Assembly (NCBI GenBank): GCA_964486145.1
Contig: CAZAMT010000082.1
Location: forward strand, 1 to 14,070
Length of the DNA: 14,070 bases
Direction: 5' to 3'
Origin: CAZAMT01 sp964486145
Lineage (GTDB): Bacteria > Bacteroidota > Bacteroidia > Bacteroidales > JAAAOM01
Positions 6,448-14,070 of this stretch are shown in pieces. The notes beneath the pieces are model-generated. The model was not told the DNA's origin and made no database searches. It saw only the letters and a list, made by a program, of their open reading frames with translations. Each line of letters opens with the position of its first letter. The first letter of the stretch is position 1. Made by a program: the position numbers and the translations under genes.

Positions 6448-7740
6448 ATGGGATTTGTTGAAGAATTAAAATGGCGAGGGATGATCCACGATATCATGCC
6501 GGGTACCGCGGAACAATTAGAAAAGGAAATGACAAGTGCATACATCGGCTTTGATCCTACTTCCGATTCGCTCCATGTGGGCAGCCTGGCACAAATTATG
6601 ATCTTGAAGTTTTATCAACTCGCTGGCCATAAGCCCATTGCGCTGGTAGGCGGTGCCACGGGTATGATTGGCGATCCATCTGGTAAATCTCAGGAACGAA
6701 ACCTGCTTGATGAAAAAACACTGCACCAAAACCAGGAAGGTATAAAGAACCAGCTTGCTAAATTCCTGGATTTCTCATCCAAAGCTCCCAATGCTGCCGA
6801 ACTGGTCAACAATTATGACTGGATGAAAGAAATCAGTTTTCTCGATTTCATTCGCGATACCGGAAAGCACATTACAGTAAATTACATGATGGCAAAAGAC
6901 AGTGTAAAAAAACGCCTTGGTGAGGATTCAAAAGAAGGCATGTCTTTTACCGAATTCACCTATCAGTTGGTGCAGGGGTATGATTTTTTGCATTTATTTC
7001 GAAGTAAGAACTGTAAATTGCAGATGGGTGGCTCCGATCAATGGGGAAACATCGTTACCGGAACGGAACTCATCCGGCGAAAAGATGGTGGCGAAGCATT
7101 TGCATTGACCTGTCCGCTCATTACAAAAGCTGATGGAAGTAAATTCGGAAAAACGGAATCCGGAAATGTTTGGCTGGACCCGGTCAGAACCTCTCCATAT
7201 GCGTTTTATCAGTTTTGGCTAAATGCATCGGATGTGGATGCTGAAAAATACATTAAAATATTTACCTTGCTTTCACGCGAACAGGTTCAATCAATAATAG
7301 CTGAGCATCACCAAGCTCCACATCAACGATTGTTGCAAAAGAAACTTGCCGAAGAAGTTACCGTGCTGGTTCATTCTCGGGAAGAATATCAGAAGGCAGT
7401 AGAAGCATCACAAGTATTGTTTGGAAAAGCAACCAGGGAAACCCTTGAAAAGATTGATGAGCGTACATTCCTTGACATATTTGAGGGAGTCCCTCTGTTT
7501 ACCATTGACAATACGATGATTAAACATGGGTTGCCTGTTATTGATTTACTAACCGGGCAGGCTGCGGTGTTTCCCTCAAAAGGTGAATTGCGCAGGTTTA
7601 TTAAAGGAGGCGGATTGAGTATTAATAAACAAAAAATTTTAAATCCAGAACAATTGATAAATACGAGTATGTTGCTAAATAACAAGTACTTACTTGTTCA
7701 AAAAGGAAAGAAAAACTATTTCCTCATTCATACACAATAA
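6448..7740 (+). CDS. tyrS: Tyrosine--tRNA ligase
   Basis: This is a 430-residue class I aminoacyl-tRNA synthetase that charges tRNA-Tyr with tyrosine in the cytoplasm using ATP. Visible motifs: the HIGH box as HVGS (residues 43-46) in FDPTSDSLHVGSL, the Tyr-binding SDQWGNI (196-202), and the KMSKS box as KFGKT (232-236). A C-terminal S4 RNA-binding domain (about 360-430) contains GELRRFIKGGGLSINKQKI. Length matches the bacterial TyrRS family (about 420-430). I chose ATG 6448 (MGFVEELKWRGMIHD), the usual start of Bacteroidota TyrS; the upstream in-frame ATG 6418 would add an unrelated hydrophobic decapeptide and overlaps the promoter box. No Shine-Dalgarno sequence is seen, as is normal for the phylum. 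The gene is complete with no anomaly. Confidence 0.97.
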   Translation: MGFVEELKWRGMIHDIMPGTAEQLEKEMTSAYIGFDPTSDSLHVGSLAQIMILKFYQLAGHKPIALVGGATGMIGDPSGKSQERNLLDEKTLHQNQEGIKNQLAKFLDFSSKAPNAAELVNNYDWMKEISFLDFIRDTGKHITVNYMMAKDSVKKRLGEDSKEGMSFTEFTYQLVQGYDFLHLFRSKNCKLQMGGSDQWGNIVTGTELIRRKDGGEAFALTCPLITKADGSKFGKTESGNVWLDPVRTSPYAFYQFWLNASDVDAEKYIKIFTLLSREQVQSIIAEHHQAPHQRLLQKKLAEEVTVLVHSREEYQKAVEASQVLFGKATRETLEKIDERTFLDIFEGVPLFTIDNTMIKHGLPVIDLLTGQAAVFPSKGELRRFIKGGGLSINKQKILNPEQLINTSMLLNNKYLLVQKGKKNYFLIHTQ

Positions 7741-7812
7741 TTTTTTTTTAAGCTCGTTTTCTAACATTTAGGATATTGCCAATATTTATTAACCATGTAA
7801 GCTATTCATCGG

Positions 7813-8838
7813 ATGGACAACAAAGAAACTAACAAATTCAGCGCAGTGGATTTAATTCTCTTTGCCTGGGAAAAGCGTGTTCCCTTAATTATGATTACCC
7901 TGATCGCTGCCATTATTTCCATTATTGTATCTTTTATGATAACACCAATGTTTAAATCAACGGTGGTATTGTTTCCTGCACCTGCGTTGTCTGTTTCCAA
8001 GACACTGCTATCTGACAATTATGCCGTAAGAGGTGGATTATTAACGTTTGGCGAAGAGGAACAAGCAGATCAACTGTTACAAATACTAAATTCCGATCAA
8101 ATCAGAAGCACGATCATTGATAAATATAACCTGATGGAGCATTATGAAATTGATCAGGACGCAAAATATCCACGGACAGCTCTTACAAATGAGTTTGACA
8201 ATAACATTAATTTTCGGCGGACAGAATACATGTCGGTACTCATTGAAGTTTTGGATAAGGATCCGAAAATGGCAGCCGATATTGCCAATGATATTGCTGC
8301 ATTGATAGATACAACGATGAACCGAATCCAAAAAGATCGTGCGTTTATGGCTTTGCAACTGGTGCAAAAGGAATATAATGATGTGGACAGAGAATTAAAA
8401 ATACTGGAAGATTCATTGAAACAGCTTCAGAGAATGGGTATTCACGACTATGAATCGCAATCGGAAGTTGTTAACGATGCATATGCCATTGCAGTTAGTG
8501 AAGGAAATTTAAAAGGTGCACAAAAGTTGCAGGAAAAATTAGACCAGTTGGCCGAATATGGTGGTGCATACGTTTCGGTGAGAGATCAAATTGTTTATGA
8601 AAAAGATAAGTTAAGCCACCTTAAAACCAAGCTCATTGAGGCCAGAGTTGAGGTTGAACAAAACCTGCCACATAAATTTGTGGTTGATAGTGGCATGGTA
8701 CCCGAGCGTAAAGCATATCCCAAGAAAGCTGTTATCGTTATTGTATCCACATTCTCAGCATTTATTCTTGGCTTAATTATTTTAATTCTCATTGACAACT
8801 GGAGAAAAATTACCGTTAACTTAAAAAATAAACCTTGA
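7813..8838 (+). CDS. Wzz-type polysaccharide chain-length regulator
   Basis: This is a 341-residue polysaccharide co-polymerase. An N-terminal cytoplasmic tail is followed by TM1 (about residues 22-43, PLIMITLIAAIISIIVSFMI), a Wzz-domain start (MFKSTVVLFPAP), a long periplasmic part with coiled-coil-prone helices (about 175-285), and TM2 (about 308-331) preceded by the reduced Pro motif MVPERKAYPKKA. Family proteins oligomerise in the inner membrane and set the length of O-antigen or exopolysaccharide chains made by Wzy. There is no C-terminal tyrosine-kinase domain, so it resembles Wzz rather than the Wzc type. Its stop overlaps the start of the next gene by four bases (TTGA), tying it to the polymerase/ligase-like protein. 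No glycosyltransferases are nearby. A 72-base gap separates it from tyrS and no clear promoter is visible there. Confidence 0.85.
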   Translation: MDNKETNKFSAVDLILFAWEKRVPLIMITLIAAIISIIVSFMITPMFKSTVVLFPAPALSVSKTLLSDNYAVRGGLLTFGEEEQADQLLQILNSDQIRSTIIDKYNLMEHYEIDQDAKYPRTALTNEFDNNINFRRTEYMSVLIEVLDKDPKMAADIANDIAALIDTTMNRIQKDRAFMALQLVQKEYNDVDRELKILEDSLKQLQRMGIHDYESQSEVVNDAYAIAVSEGNLKGAQKLQEKLDQLAEYGGAYVSVRDQIVYEKDKLSHLKTKLIEARVEVEQNLPHKFVVDSGMVPERKAYPKKAVIVIVSTFSAFILGLIILILIDNWRKITVNLKNKP

Positions 8839-10316
8839 TTTCAATCCTCAGGGAATACAAGCTGTTTTTTATCCTTTCATTGCTTTATATTGCGATGAAT
8901 GCGGTTTTTTTGGCGTTTGAATTTTATTTTTTCATGGTCATTCCCATTGTGGTTTTAATCCTGGCCATTGCATTTTTCAGACTCGACATATTATATTTTC
9001 TGGTGGTTTTCTTAACTCCCCTGTCGGTGCGGCTCAAAGAATTTGTTTCAGGGCTGAGTTTTGATTTGAATCTTCCAACGGAACCTTTACTCATTGTTGT
9101 GCTTGGCATATTCCTCCTCAACTACCTGAAAAACGGAACAAATATTAAGCGAAAATTGCTGTGGCATCCGGTAACCATTGCCATTCTGATAAACCTTATC
9201 TGGATTGGAATTACATCAATAACAAGCTCCATGCCATTGGTTTCGTTCAAATTCTTCATTGCCCGCTTATGGTTTTTGGTGACATTCTATTTTCTTGCTG
9301 CCATGGTGTTTGAAAACTATATCAACATCAAGCGATTTATCTGGGTATCCATCATCCCGATCATAATGGTAATCTTTTACACATTGATCCGGTTGCAAGA
9401 GTATGGATGGCAGGACCAAACGGCTGCCCATTTTGTGATGCAGCCTTTTTATAAAGATCATACTTCGTATGGTGCCATCCTGGCCATGTTTTTTCCTGTA
9501 TTTGCGGGCTTCATCATGAACAAATACGAAAGTCAGAAAGTAAGAATTTGGGCTACACTGGTATTATTGATTATTTCCGTAGCCATTGTTTTTTCATACA
9601 CACGTGCTTCATGGATCAGCATTCTTGGAGCGCTCGGAGTGCTAATTCTTGTGTTGCTTCGCGTAAATTTTACCTACATTTTGATGGTTGGTCTGGCCGC
9701 GGGTTATTTGCTGTGGGCCAACTGGTCAGACATCAGCATGAAACTTGAGGGCAATGAGCAGGATTCTTCGTCGAACCTGACCGAACATGTACAGTCAATA
9801 TCAAATATATCTTCTGATCCATCCAATGTGGAAAGAATTAACCGGTGGAATTCAGCCATACGGATGTTTAGGGAAAAACCGTTATTTGGTTGGGGGCCGG
9901 GCACATACATGTTTCAGTATGCCCCATTTCAGAACCCCAACGAAAAAACAATTATTAGCACAAATTCAGGTAACCGGGGCAACGCGCACAGCGAATATCT
10001 CGGACCTCTCTCGGAATCGGGATTGCCGGGAACCATTACCTTTTTGTTTATAATTGTTACTACAATAATCACAGGGTTGCGGGTTTATTATCGTTCAGAT
10101 AATAATGAGGTAAAGCTTATTGCCTTGAGCGTTCTTTTGGGATTAATTACGTATTATCTACATGGATTTTTAAACAATTTTCTTGATCAGGACAAAGCAT
10201 CCGGTCCATTCTGGGGTTTTACAGCTGTTATTGTAGTTTTGGATCTTTACTATACTCCAAAAAAACGAAATTTAAAAGTATCTGAGAATAACCCGGCAAC
10301 GCTGAAAGCTAAATAA
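8835..10316 (+). CDS. O-antigen polymerase/ligase family membrane protein
   Basis: This is a 493-residue polytopic inner-membrane protein with about 11-12 hydrophobic segments. A large extracytoplasmic loop (about residues 300-395) carries the Wzy/WaaL (O-antigen ligase, PF04932) signature: RWNSAIRMFREKPLFGWGPG, then NAHSEYLGPLSESGLPG, with the expected His and Glu. Such proteins either polymerise oligosaccharide repeats or ligate glycan to lipid A or protein; sequence alone does not separate these. The adjacent Wzz-type gene favours a Wzy-like polymerase. The proposed start is TTG 8835, overlapping the previous stop as TTGA, since the first ATG (8895) would remove most of the first membrane helix. 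The stop overlaps the stop end of the convergent phosphatase gene by 8 bases, leaving no room for an ordinary terminator between them. Confidence 0.85.
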   Translation: MISILREYKLFFILSLLYIAMNAVFLAFEFYFFMVIPIVVLILAIAFFRLDILYFLVVFLTPLSVRLKEFVSGLSFDLNLPTEPLLIVVLGIFLLNYLKNGTNIKRKLLWHPVTIAILINLIWIGITSITSSMPLVSFKFFIARLWFLVTFYFLAAMVFENYINIKRFIWVSIIPIIMVIFYTLIRLQEYGWQDQTAAHFVMQPFYKDHTSYGAILAMFFPVFAGFIMNKYESQKVRIWATLVLLIISVAIVFSYTRASWISILGALGVLILVLLRVNFTYILMVGLAAGYLLWANWSDISMKLEGNEQDSSSNLTEHVQSISNISSDPSNVERINRWNSAIRMFREKPLFGWGPGTYMFQYAPFQNPNEKTIISTNSGNRGNAHSEYLGPLSESGLPGTITFLFIIVTTIITGLRVYYRSDNNEVKLIALSVLLGLITYYLHGFLNNFLDQDKASGPFWGFTAVIVVLDLYYTPKKRNLKVSENNPATLKAK

Positions 10317-11535
10317 TTTCAATGCCAAGCAGCGAAATATCGTCAAAAATTGCAGTACTTCCTTCCTCGATTTTATGCTTCTTAATGATTTCATCAATAT
10401 TGGATTCAATGGATGAATTGTTTGTAAGTTTTTCTTCCAGGGATGTGGTTTCATGCAATACATCACCTTCACTAATCAGTTCAACGATACCATCGGTGTA
10501 ACATAATATTTTAGTTGATTCATCGATGGTAAGAAACCCTTTTTTTATGAGCGGTATTTCTTCAAGCATACCCATGCCTACACATCCGCTGGTGAGTTTG
10601 GTTAGTTTCCCGGTATTGTTCTCGTACATCAACGGTGGGTTGTGGCCGGCATTGATATATTCCAGTTCCCTGGTTTTATAGTTATACCTTGCAATAAAAA
10701 TGGTGATGAATTTTTCGCCATTGGCAGCATCTAAAACACGGGTATTGAGTTTTTCAAGCAATGCCGACAACGTTATTTCATGGGTAAATAAAGCTCTTAA
10801 ATTTGCCTGGAAATTTGACATTAAAAGGGCAGCGGATATTCCTTTTCCCGAAACATCAGCGATGCAGAATCCCACTTCATTTTTATTAAGTTCGATAACG
10901 TCATAATAGTCACCACCAACATCGAGATGTGGATGATAAAATGCTGTTACTTTCACCCGGTCGTTTTGCGGGAGTGTATCATTTCCGGGAATGAGCATAT
11001 TCTGCATTTTTGATGCCAGCTCAAGCTCTTTCTTTAATGCCTCCTGTCGCAGACTTTCAGAAAACAATCGCATGTTTTCAATGGCTACAACAATGATGTT
11101 CGAAAGGGTTTGAATGAAATGCAGGTGTTTGATGGTTGGACTTACTCCTTCACCTTCTTCGTCAATATCACCGATGAGAACGAAAGCCAACGGGTTGTTG
11201 TTTCGCAAAACCGGAATGATGATATCAAATGCATCAAATGAGCCCTGGGGAAGAGATGTTACATAGGTTATTTCCTTCAGTTGGAGAAGATCCTTTTCAA
11301 TATCAATTTTGGAAATCGATTCCTTATCCAGTCCTGAAGCCAGCAAACGTTCCCAGCAGTCATTAAATTTATAGACTACAATCTTGCCAATACCAAGTTC
11401 CTCACGCAGCAGTTTTTCGTATCTTCGAAGCAAATCACCCCTGCTCAGGTTCTCGTTAATGGCCTGGGTAATATCCAGTAATGCATTTAATTTGAAATTT
11501 GATAACTTAAGTCGTTTTTTTGATGCTTTGTTCAC
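10309..11535 (-). CDS. GAF-SpoIIE (PP2C-type) serine/threonine phosphatase
   Basis: This is a 408-residue RsbU-like regulator. Residues about 12-160 form a GAF sensor domain (LLDITQAINENLSRGDLL, IIIPVLRNNNPLAFVLIGD), a helical linker (160-185) contains the typical LASKMQNMLIP, and residues 195-405 form a SpoIIE/PP2C phosphatase. Metal-binding motifs are present: VGGDYYD (206-212), ADVSGKGISAALLM (226-239), NAGHNPP (295-301), CYTDGIVE (345-352) and DDISLL near the C-terminus. Such enzymes usually dephosphorylate an anti-sigma-factor antagonist (STAS domain) in partner-switching. No STAS or RsbW-type kinase gene is visible in the window. It has no membrane segment, so it is cytoplasmic. It lies 68 bases downstream of efp on the same strand and may be co-transcribed with it. 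Confidence 0.92.
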   Translation of the reverse strand: MNKASKKRLKLSNFKLNALLDITQAINENLSRGDLLRRYEKLLREELGIGKIVVYKFNDCWERLLASGLDKESISKIDIEKDLLQLKEITYVTSLPQGSFDAFDIIIPVLRNNNPLAFVLIGDIDEEGEGVSPTIKHLHFIQTLSNIIVVAIENMRLFSESLRQEALKKELELASKMQNMLIPGNDTLPQNDRVKVTAFYHPHLDVGGDYYDVIELNKNEVGFCIADVSGKGISAALLMSNFQANLRALFTHEITLSALLEKLNTRVLDAANGEKFITIFIARYNYKTRELEYINAGHNPPLMYENNTGKLTKLTSGCVGMGMLEEIPLIKKGFLTIDESTKILCYTDGIVELISEGDVLHETTSLEEKLTNNSSIESNIDEIIKKHKIEEGSTAIFDDISLLGIEII

Positions 11536-11603
11536 AATGATGAATATTTCCGGTAAATGTATCCAGAAAAATAGTTTTTATCAATTATATGGTTAGAAAG
11601 TGA

Positions 11604-12173
11604 TTATTTTTTTACTCTTTCCGAATATGAGCGGGTACGGGTATCCACTTTTATGCGTTCACCATTGTCAATGAACAATGGCACCATGATGGATGCTCCG
11701 GTTTCAACAGTTGCCGGTTTCATTGCACTGGATGAGGCTGTATCACCTTTCAACCCGGGCTCGGTATACGTAATTTCCATTTCAACAAATGGAGGTAATT
11801 CCACAGAAAGCGGTGTTTCTGTATCTGCATGATACACGATTTCAACGTTTTGCCCTTCTTTTAACAAGTCGTTATTTTCAATGAGCTCCTTTTGAATGAT
11901 AACCTGATCATAAGTTTCATTATGCATAAAAACATACCCGGTATCATCGTTGTAAAGATATTGGTATGGCCGCCGTTCAACCCTGGCAGTATTAATTTTA
12001 TGCCCCGCGGGGAACGTGTTGTCAATAACCTTTCCGGTGGTAAGGCTTTTTAACTTTGTTCGGACAAATGCCGGGCCTTTGCCTGGTTTTACATGCTGAA
12101 ACTGCACAACGGCATACAAATCATTATTGAACTCCATGCATAATCCGTTTCGTATATCAGAAGTTGTTGCCAT
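11604..12173 (-). CDS. efp: Translation elongation factor P
   Basis: This is a 189-residue EF-P, which binds between the P and E sites of the ribosome and rescues stalling at polyproline stretches. The three beta-barrel domains are all present. Domain I carries the conserved loop VKPGKGPAF with the tip lysine at residue 32, the position modified in other bacteria. Domain II contains YMFMHNETYDQ-like YVFMHNETYDQV and VEIVYHADTETPLSVELP. Domain III ends with the family signature GASIMVPLFIDNGERIKVDTRTRSYSERV. No EpmA- or EarP-type modification enzyme is encoded nearby. The length and start (MATTSDIRNG) match Bacteroidota EF-P. A strong promoter lies just upstream, and the GAF-SpoIIE gene follows. 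Confidence 0.97.
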   Translation of the reverse strand: MATTSDIRNGLCMEFNNDLYAVVQFQHVKPGKGPAFVRTKLKSLTTGKVIDNTFPAGHKINTARVERRPYQYLYNDDTGYVFMHNETYDQVIIQKELIENNDLLKEGQNVEIVYHADTETPLSVELPPFVEMEITYTEPGLKGDTASSSAMKPATVETGASIMVPLFIDNGERIKVDTRTRSYSERVKK

Positions 12174-12204
12174 AACTTTTTCAAAATAATTTAATTAAGT
12201 ACTG

Positions 12205-12235
12205 CAAAAATAAATCAATTGTAGTAATTTACAAG
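12205..12235 (-). promoter_or_regulatory. Bacteroidota-type promoter of efp
   Basis: On the minus strand CTTG (12235-12232), a 19-base spacer, and TATTTTTG (12212-12205) match the TTG-N19-TAnnTTTG consensus. The efp ATG begins at 12173, about 25 bases after the expected transcript start. The same layout is seen at the tRNA-Arg promoter in this window. Confidence 0.7.
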
Positions 12236-12317
12236 TAAAATCATATTCCTTGCCCTTCCCGGTAACTCATGATATATCCCTGGAAGAATTAAATCAGAAT
12301 AAAAAATATTTTTTCGC

Positions 12318-12343
12318 TGTAACTTTGGAGATGTTGGTTCGTC
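12318..12343 (+). promoter_or_regulatory. ECF-type promoter upstream of the sigma factor gene
   Basis: TGTAAC (12318-12323), a 16-base spacer, and CGTC (12340-12343) fit the general ECF sigma promoter form (AAC-containing -35 and CGT-containing -10). It lies 24 bases before the chosen sigma ATG. ECF sigma factors commonly drive their own operon. TAACTTTG (12320-12327) inside it also matches the housekeeping -7 box, but no TTG is found at the matching -33 position (12297-12300). Confidence 0.6.
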
Positions 12344-12367
12344 CTACAATCGAATTTGCAAAAATTA

Positions 12368-12853
12368 ATGACCGTAGAAGAGTATAACATAAGCGTTGAT
12401 GAATATGCCGATAGTCTGTATCGCTTTATTCTTAAAAATCTAAAAATGGAGGATAAGGCACAGGATATTGTGCAGGATACGTTTGAAAAATTATGGATGA
12501 AAAAAGATTCCGTATCATTTCAGAAAGTAAAATCCTATTTATTCACAACCGGTTATCATACGATGATTGATTTTCTGAGAAAAGAAAAACGGATGACAGA
12601 TTTTGACCAGGCAAAATTCCATGAACATGCACATTCAGAGCAGTACAGTGATATAAAAGAAGTGCTGGAAGAAGCCATTGGTAAAATGAATGCTGTTCAG
12701 CGAACTGTTGTATTGTTAAGGGACTACGAAGGATATTCGTATCAGGAAATTGCTGAAATCACCAGTTTGTCGGAAGCACAGGTAAAAGTGTACATTTATC
12801 GGGGACGCGTTTTTTTGAAAAGTTATATCGGCAGCCTCGAAAAAGTTATTTAG
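12368..12853 (+). CDS. ECF-type RNA polymerase sigma factor
   Basis: This is a 161-residue sigma-70 family protein with only regions 2 and 4. Region 2 (about residues 11-75) contains DKAQDIVQDTFEKLW and YLFTTGYHTMIDFLRKEKR. Region 4 (about 98-150) contains MNAVQRTVVLLRDYEGYSYQEIAEITSLS and the recognition helix EAQVKVYIYRGR. It redirects RNA polymerase to stress or envelope promoters of the form proposed just upstream. I take ATG 12368 as the start; the TTG at 12356 would add four residues. The gene directly downstream encodes a membrane anti-sigma factor starting 11 bases after the stop, with its ribosome-binding site overlapping that stop. The cognate signal is unknown. Confidence 0.93.
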   Translation: MTVEEYNISVDEYADSLYRFILKNLKMEDKAQDIVQDTFEKLWMKKDSVSFQKVKSYLFTTGYHTMIDFLRKEKRMTDFDQAKFHEHAHSEQYSDIKEVLEEAIGKMNAVQRTVVLLRDYEGYSYQEIAEITSLSEAQVKVYIYRGRVFLKSYIGSLEKVI

Positions 12854-12857
12854 GAGG
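12852..12857 (+). promoter_or_regulatory. Strong Shine-Dalgarno sequence overlapping the sigma stop codon
   Basis: AGGAGG lies seven bases before the anti-sigma ATG at 12865 and shares its first two bases with the TAG stop of the sigma gene (12851-12853). Strong Shine-Dalgarno sites are unusual in Bacteroidota and none is evident before the other genes here. The overlap suggests translational coupling of sigma and anti-sigma. Confidence 0.65.
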
Positions 12858-12864
12858 GTTTGAA

Positions 12865-13953
12865 ATGGCAATAAATAAAAACAATTACGAATTGTACTTC
12901 ATGGATTACATGGACGGCAAGCTTAATGCCGACCAGGTAACTGAATTGCTTGCATTTCTTTCCATTCATCCGGACAAAAAAGAAGAACTGGAATCGTTGG
13001 AAAAGATGACTGTTTCGTTAGATAACAAGATTTTTTCAGGGAAAAGCGCGTTAAAAAAATCAATCAATGATGTTGATGAAATAAATGAATCGAATTTTGA
13101 TGAGTTTTGCATTGCAAAGCTCGAAGGAGATTTAACCATTTCAAAAATAAAAGAATACCAACATTACATACAAAATCACACTGAAAAGAAGGGATCCGAG
13201 CGTCTGTATCAGATGACATTTTTAAAACCCGATCAACAGATCCAATTTCCATACAAATCTAAATTGAAAAAGTTTAGCACAAGGATTTTCTATCGCAGAA
13301 TGATGATTTATTCATCGTCAGTGGCTGCTGTTGGCTTGCTGGTTTTTGGCATTTTGCAATTTTTTAACGGATCGCGGGAAACAGATAAACCGATTGAAAT
13401 ATCCAGAGAGGAAACCATACAAATACCACAATATCAGGATAAAATACAACCGAATAAGGGCGAAATTGCAGAAAACAGCGGAGCTAAAGGACGAAACTCT
13501 CATTCGATTTTATTGCATGCACAAAGCGAGGAGGAATTCATTACTGAATCAGAAAAGGAATTATCAGATGACAAAAATTTGAGAATCACTGAACCGGATT
13601 TGCAAAAAATGGCTGCAATTTCGCCGTCTTTTCCACAAACAGTGTCCAGTTATAACATAAAAACCGGGGAACATTCAAAAAAGCGCTATTCTGTCAAGGA
13701 AAAGGCTTCCGGTTATCTGACATTGCCGCAACTTGCAATGACAACAATCAACAGGAAAATAGATGTTATTCCTGCCGATAGTATAATGGAGAAAACCATC
13801 CCTGATTTGGCTGAAAACGGATTGCAAAAATTGTATGCCGTTCTGGAGAAAGAAGTGCAAATTGAAAAATCAGTGAATGATGACGGACAAACCCGCTCGT
13901 TTTCATTTAGTACCAGGTATTTTGGATTTTATACTACAAAAACAAAAAAATAG
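12865..13953 (+). CDS. Membrane-anchored anti-sigma factor with duplicated cytoplasmic domain
   Basis: This is a 362-residue single-pass membrane protein. The N-terminal cytoplasmic part holds two related units: residues about 7-66 (NYELYFMDYMDGKLNADQV, HPDKKEELESL, GKSALKKS) and 77-137 (NFDEFCIAKLEGDLTISKI, FLKPDQQIQFPYKSKLKK). Both share the YMDGKL/LEGDL helix pattern of Bacteroidota anti-sigma proteins, and the LKPD...F..KS.LK tail is typical of that family. No zinc-binding HxxxCxxC is visible. One TM helix (147-167, MIYSSSVAAVGLLVFGILQFF) follows. The periplasmic part (170-362) is polar and low in recognisable domains. It should hold the sigma factor encoded directly upstream and release it on an envelope signal. 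The assignment rests on operon position, topology and the N-terminal pattern. Confidence 0.8.
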   Translation: MAINKNNYELYFMDYMDGKLNADQVTELLAFLSIHPDKKEELESLEKMTVSLDNKIFSGKSALKKSINDVDEINESNFDEFCIAKLEGDLTISKIKEYQHYIQNHTEKKGSERLYQMTFLKPDQQIQFPYKSKLKKFSTRIFYRRMMIYSSSVAAVGLLVFGILQFFNGSRETDKPIEISREETIQIPQYQDKIQPNKGEIAENSGAKGRNSHSILLHAQSEEEFITESEKELSDDKNLRITEPDLQKMAAISPSFPQTVSSYNIKTGEHSKKRYSVKEKASGYLTLPQLAMTTINRKIDVIPADSIMEKTIPDLAENGLQKLYAVLEKEVQIEKSVNDDGQTRSFSFSTRYFGFYTTKTKK

Positions 13954-14031
13954 ACATTCTGTAACTATTTGGATACTCAACCGTCCTAAAGGCAAATTCA
14001 GGAATAGAGTTCGATTAAAAATATAAATATT

Positions 14032-14070
14032 ATGAAACAGACCATGTCTGAGATAATTACAGAGGCACAC
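14032..14070 (+). CDS. Start of an unidentified gene (3' partial)
   Basis: ATG 14032 opens a frame that reads MKQTMSEIITEAH to the end of the window. It lies 78 bases after the anti-sigma stop on the same strand and follows an A/T-rich leader, so it may be the third gene of the ECF operon. Thirteen residues are too few to identify it. Confidence 0.4.
   Translation, partial: MKQTMSEIITEAH

Noticed and set aside
7705..7750. T run after tyrS as a Rho-independent terminator
   Set aside because: The only nearby stem (GGAAA/TTTCC) is 5 bp with a 9-base loop and lies about 18 bases before the T run, so it does not have terminator geometry.
1..14070. CRISPR array, rRNA genes, transposase or integrase
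   Set aside because: None was seen on either strand; the repeats present are short, degenerate and without regular spacers.

Overview
The window looks like a piece of a Bacteroidota chromosome. Supporting signs are AT-rich DNA, the promoter form TTG/TTTG-N19-TAnnTTTG upstream of a tRNA gene and efp, a secreted DUF4468-type protein, an ECF sigma/anti-sigma pair of the usual Bacteroidota layout, and mostly absent Shine-Dalgarno sequences. Genus cannot be told from the sequence alone.

Left part (bases 1 to about 5593) is accessory DNA. It begins inside a type I restriction-modification methyltransferase gene (hsdM, 5' end outside the window). A HigB-type toxin gene and a HigA-type antitoxin gene follow, the antitoxin carrying an ImmA/IrrE-like metallopeptidase domain. 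Next comes a wrecked hsdS specificity gene: it has an in-frame TAG at codon 7, a one-base frameshift, and loss of its second half, which is replaced by the headless remains of an unrelated gene. No hsdR is present. A gene-poor stretch of about 370 bases with degenerate repeats and a lone secreted DUF4468-like protein complete this part. It ends exactly on the downstream (3') side of a tRNA-Arg(CCT) gene on the minus strand, a classic insertion point for integrative elements, although no integrase is visible.

Right part (5594 to 14070) looks like backbone: tRNA-Arg(CCT), a CvpA-family membrane protein, tyrosyl-tRNA synthetase (tyrS), a Wzz-type chain-length protein translationally overlapped with an O-antigen polymerase/ligase-type membrane protein, then on the minus strand elongation factor P (efp) followed by a GAF-SpoIIE phosphatase. 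It closes with a plus-strand operon of an ECF sigma factor, its membrane anti-sigma factor, and the first codons of another gene.

How the genes work together: hsdM and hsdS would have formed a DNA modification complex, but the S subunit here cannot be functional, so only the embedded toxin-antitoxin pair appears intact. The Wzz/Wzy-type pair acts in surface polysaccharide assembly. The ECF operon has an upstream TGTAAC-N16-CGTC element that suggests autoregulation, and the anti-sigma cytoplasmic part is an internal duplication.
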